Assembly: GCF_030865425.1 (NCBI RefSeq)
Contig: NZ_JAVFCB010000005.1
Coordinates: forward strand, 153,974 to 217,973
Length of the DNA stretch: 64,000 nucleotides
Origin: Microbacterium capsulatum
Lineage (GTDB): Bacteria; Actinomycetota; Actinomycetes; Actinomycetales; Microbacteriaceae
Direction: 5' to 3'
In this document: positions 62,999 to 64,000 of the stretch, in pieces
Layout: each line of letters opens with the position of its first letter
How positions within the stretch are numbered: the first letter of the stretch is position 1
The notes under the pieces: generated by a model
Told to the model about the DNA's origin: nothing
The model's input: the letters and a program-made list of their open reading frames with translations, nothing else
Database searches by the model: none
Program-made: the position numbers and the translations under genes

Positions 62999-64000
62999 TC
63001 AGGCGGTCGTGGTCGCCGCGAGCCGCGCGCCGAGCAGGGAGCGCGGCGCGAGGACGGCGCCGATCCGGTTGCGGGCCGGCATGCCCCGGCGCAGTTCGGC
63101 GCGGATCCCGGCGAGCGGGCGCCGCAGATCGCCGGCGACGGGTTCGCCCGGCGGCGCATAGCTCGACCGCTCCACGGCGCCCACCAGCGCGGCCACGGCC
63201 TCGGCGTCCACCCCGCGCTCGCGGACCAGCCGCACGCCGCGGCGGCGCGGGGACTCCGATTCGGGCGCGGGCAGCCCCAGATCCTGCAGCGTCGCGCGCA
63301 GCTCGGTCCAGGCCGCGATCGCGTCTCCGCGTCCAGCGCGGGACATCCGCACCGCCCGCTGCACGCGCCGCACGATCGCCGGGACGAGCAGCACCACGAC
63401 CGCCGCGAGGATCGTCCACAGCACCGGCCGCGGATCCATCGGTCCCGTGGTCGCCGCGCCGGCTGCGCCCGCGTTCGGGATGTCGATGTTGGACGGATCC
63501 TTCACCCTCGAGCTCGAGGTCGGCGCCGGCGTCGCCCCGCCCGCCGGCGCCGTTCCGGTGCCGTTGTCGGACGTGGTGGTGTTCTCGAACGCGGTCGGGA
63601 CGCCGCGGGTCGCGGTCGGCTCGAACGGCACCCAGCCGATCCCTTGGAAGAACACTTCGGGCCAGGCGTGCAGCTGATCGCTGGAGACCACGTAGACGAC
63701 GTGCCCGTCGGAGCGGCGGTCGGTGGCGGAGCCGGGGAGATAACCCACCACGATCCGGGTGGGCATGCCGAGTGAGCGGGCCATGAGCGCGAACGCGCCG
63801 GCGAAGTGCACGCAGTAGCCCTCGCGCACGGTGAGGAACGTCGCGACCGCGTCGGCGTTCGTGCCGTCGAAGCCGCCGGCGACCGGCGTCTTCAGCGAGT
63901 AGCGGAAGCCGGCGCGGAACCAGGTCTGCAGCGCGATCAGCCGGTCGTAGTCGGTGGGGGAGTCGCCGGTGACCGACTTCGCGTCCTCCGCGATGATCGG
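62999..64000 (-). CDS. Transglutaminase-like membrane protein, 5' end outside window
   Basis: The minus-strand frame is open from base 64000 to the stop near 62999, so about 330 C-terminal residues are seen. The transglutaminase core has the catalytic Cys in REGYCVHFAGAFALMARSLG, followed by GMPTRIVVGYLPG, and the His in SDQLHAWPEVFFQGIGWVPFEP. A Pro/Ala/Thr linker, one transmembrane segment (WTILAAVVVLLVPAIV) and a cytoplasmic domain of about 100 residues follow. This is the DUF3488/TgpA-type architecture; the N-terminal membrane bundle is missing from the window. Role in cell-envelope processing, details unknown. Confidence 0.9.
   Translation of the reverse strand, partial: PIIAEDAKSVTGDSPTDYDRLIALQTWFRAGFRYSLKTPVAGGFDGTNADAVATFLTVREGYCVHFAGAFALMARSLGMPTRIVVGYLPGSATDRRSDGHVVYVVSSDQLHAWPEVFFQGIGWVPFEPTATRGVPTAFENTTTSDNGTGTAPAGGATPAPTSSSRVKDPSNIDIPNAGAAGAATTGPMDPRPVLWTILAAVVVLLVPAIVRRVQRAVRMSRAGRGDAIAAWTELRATLQDLGLPAPESESPRRRGVRLVRERGVDAEAVAALVGAVERSSYAPPGEPVAGDLRRPLAGIRAELRRGMPARNRIGAVLAPRSLLGARLAATTTA

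Overview
The window is high-GC DNA (about 70% by eye) with actinobacterial signalling: TAnnnT -10 boxes, many GTG starts, leaderless genes, a CIRCE-controlled groES, a DUF3817-guaA pair, a GuaB3-type IMPDH paralogue and an ECF42 sigma factor with a DGPF/YciI partner. Gene content and style fit a Microbacterium-like member of the Microbacteriaceae; that placement is inference. It looks like chromosome: there is no transposase, integrase, phage structural gene, plasmid replication gene or CRISPR array.

Region 1 (1-8956) is a catabolic island. It holds two copies of a three-gene set: an MFS importer, a creatinase/ectoine-hydrolase-like M24-fold protein with its metal ligands replaced, and a periplasmic-binding-fold (NMT1/THI5-like) protein with no signal peptide. 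One copy is on the + strand, the other is split over both strands, and a GntR/UTRA regulator closes the island. The substrate is unknown; this is the best candidate here for an undescribed system.

Region 2 (8982-25677) is mostly core: an SAM methyltransferase, groES behind two CIRCE boxes, RarD, guaB, a DHA2 drug exporter with divergent TetR, DUF2277, GuaB3, SURF1, a 1535-residue secreted nuclease/5'-nucleotidase fusion, DUF3817 and guaA. Two intergenic spots carry GATC-rich tandem repeats beside long-armed inverted repeats.

Region 3 (25678-42350) has an AlkD-like protein, a DGPF protein with its ECF42 sigma factor, an 80-bp direct repeat, a Bax-inhibitor-like protein, a glycerophosphodiesterase, an ABC-2 exporter, a PcrA/UvrD helicase with repeat-derived inserts, SseB, an orphan SipW-type exported protein, a YqaJ nuclease, a YdeP-like molybdoenzyme with FdhD, and rplJ-rplL with a leader terminator.

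Region 4 (42370-51175) has a LacI-controlled CUT1 sugar importer without ATPase, PAP2, GNAT, two DUF202 proteins, tRNA-Ser(GGA) and an LssY-C protein.

Region 5 (51180-61236) is a second catabolic island: Lrp/AsnC regulator, shortened AceE-like E1 enzyme, TrpF-like protein without the catalytic Cys, RpiR regulator, sugar ABC importer, Cys/Met-type PLP enzyme and PfkB kinase. The mix of sugar import and amino-acid-type lyase suggests a sugar-amino-acid or thio-sugar substrate (inference). The window ends with TrhO, DedA and a partial transglutaminase-like protein.
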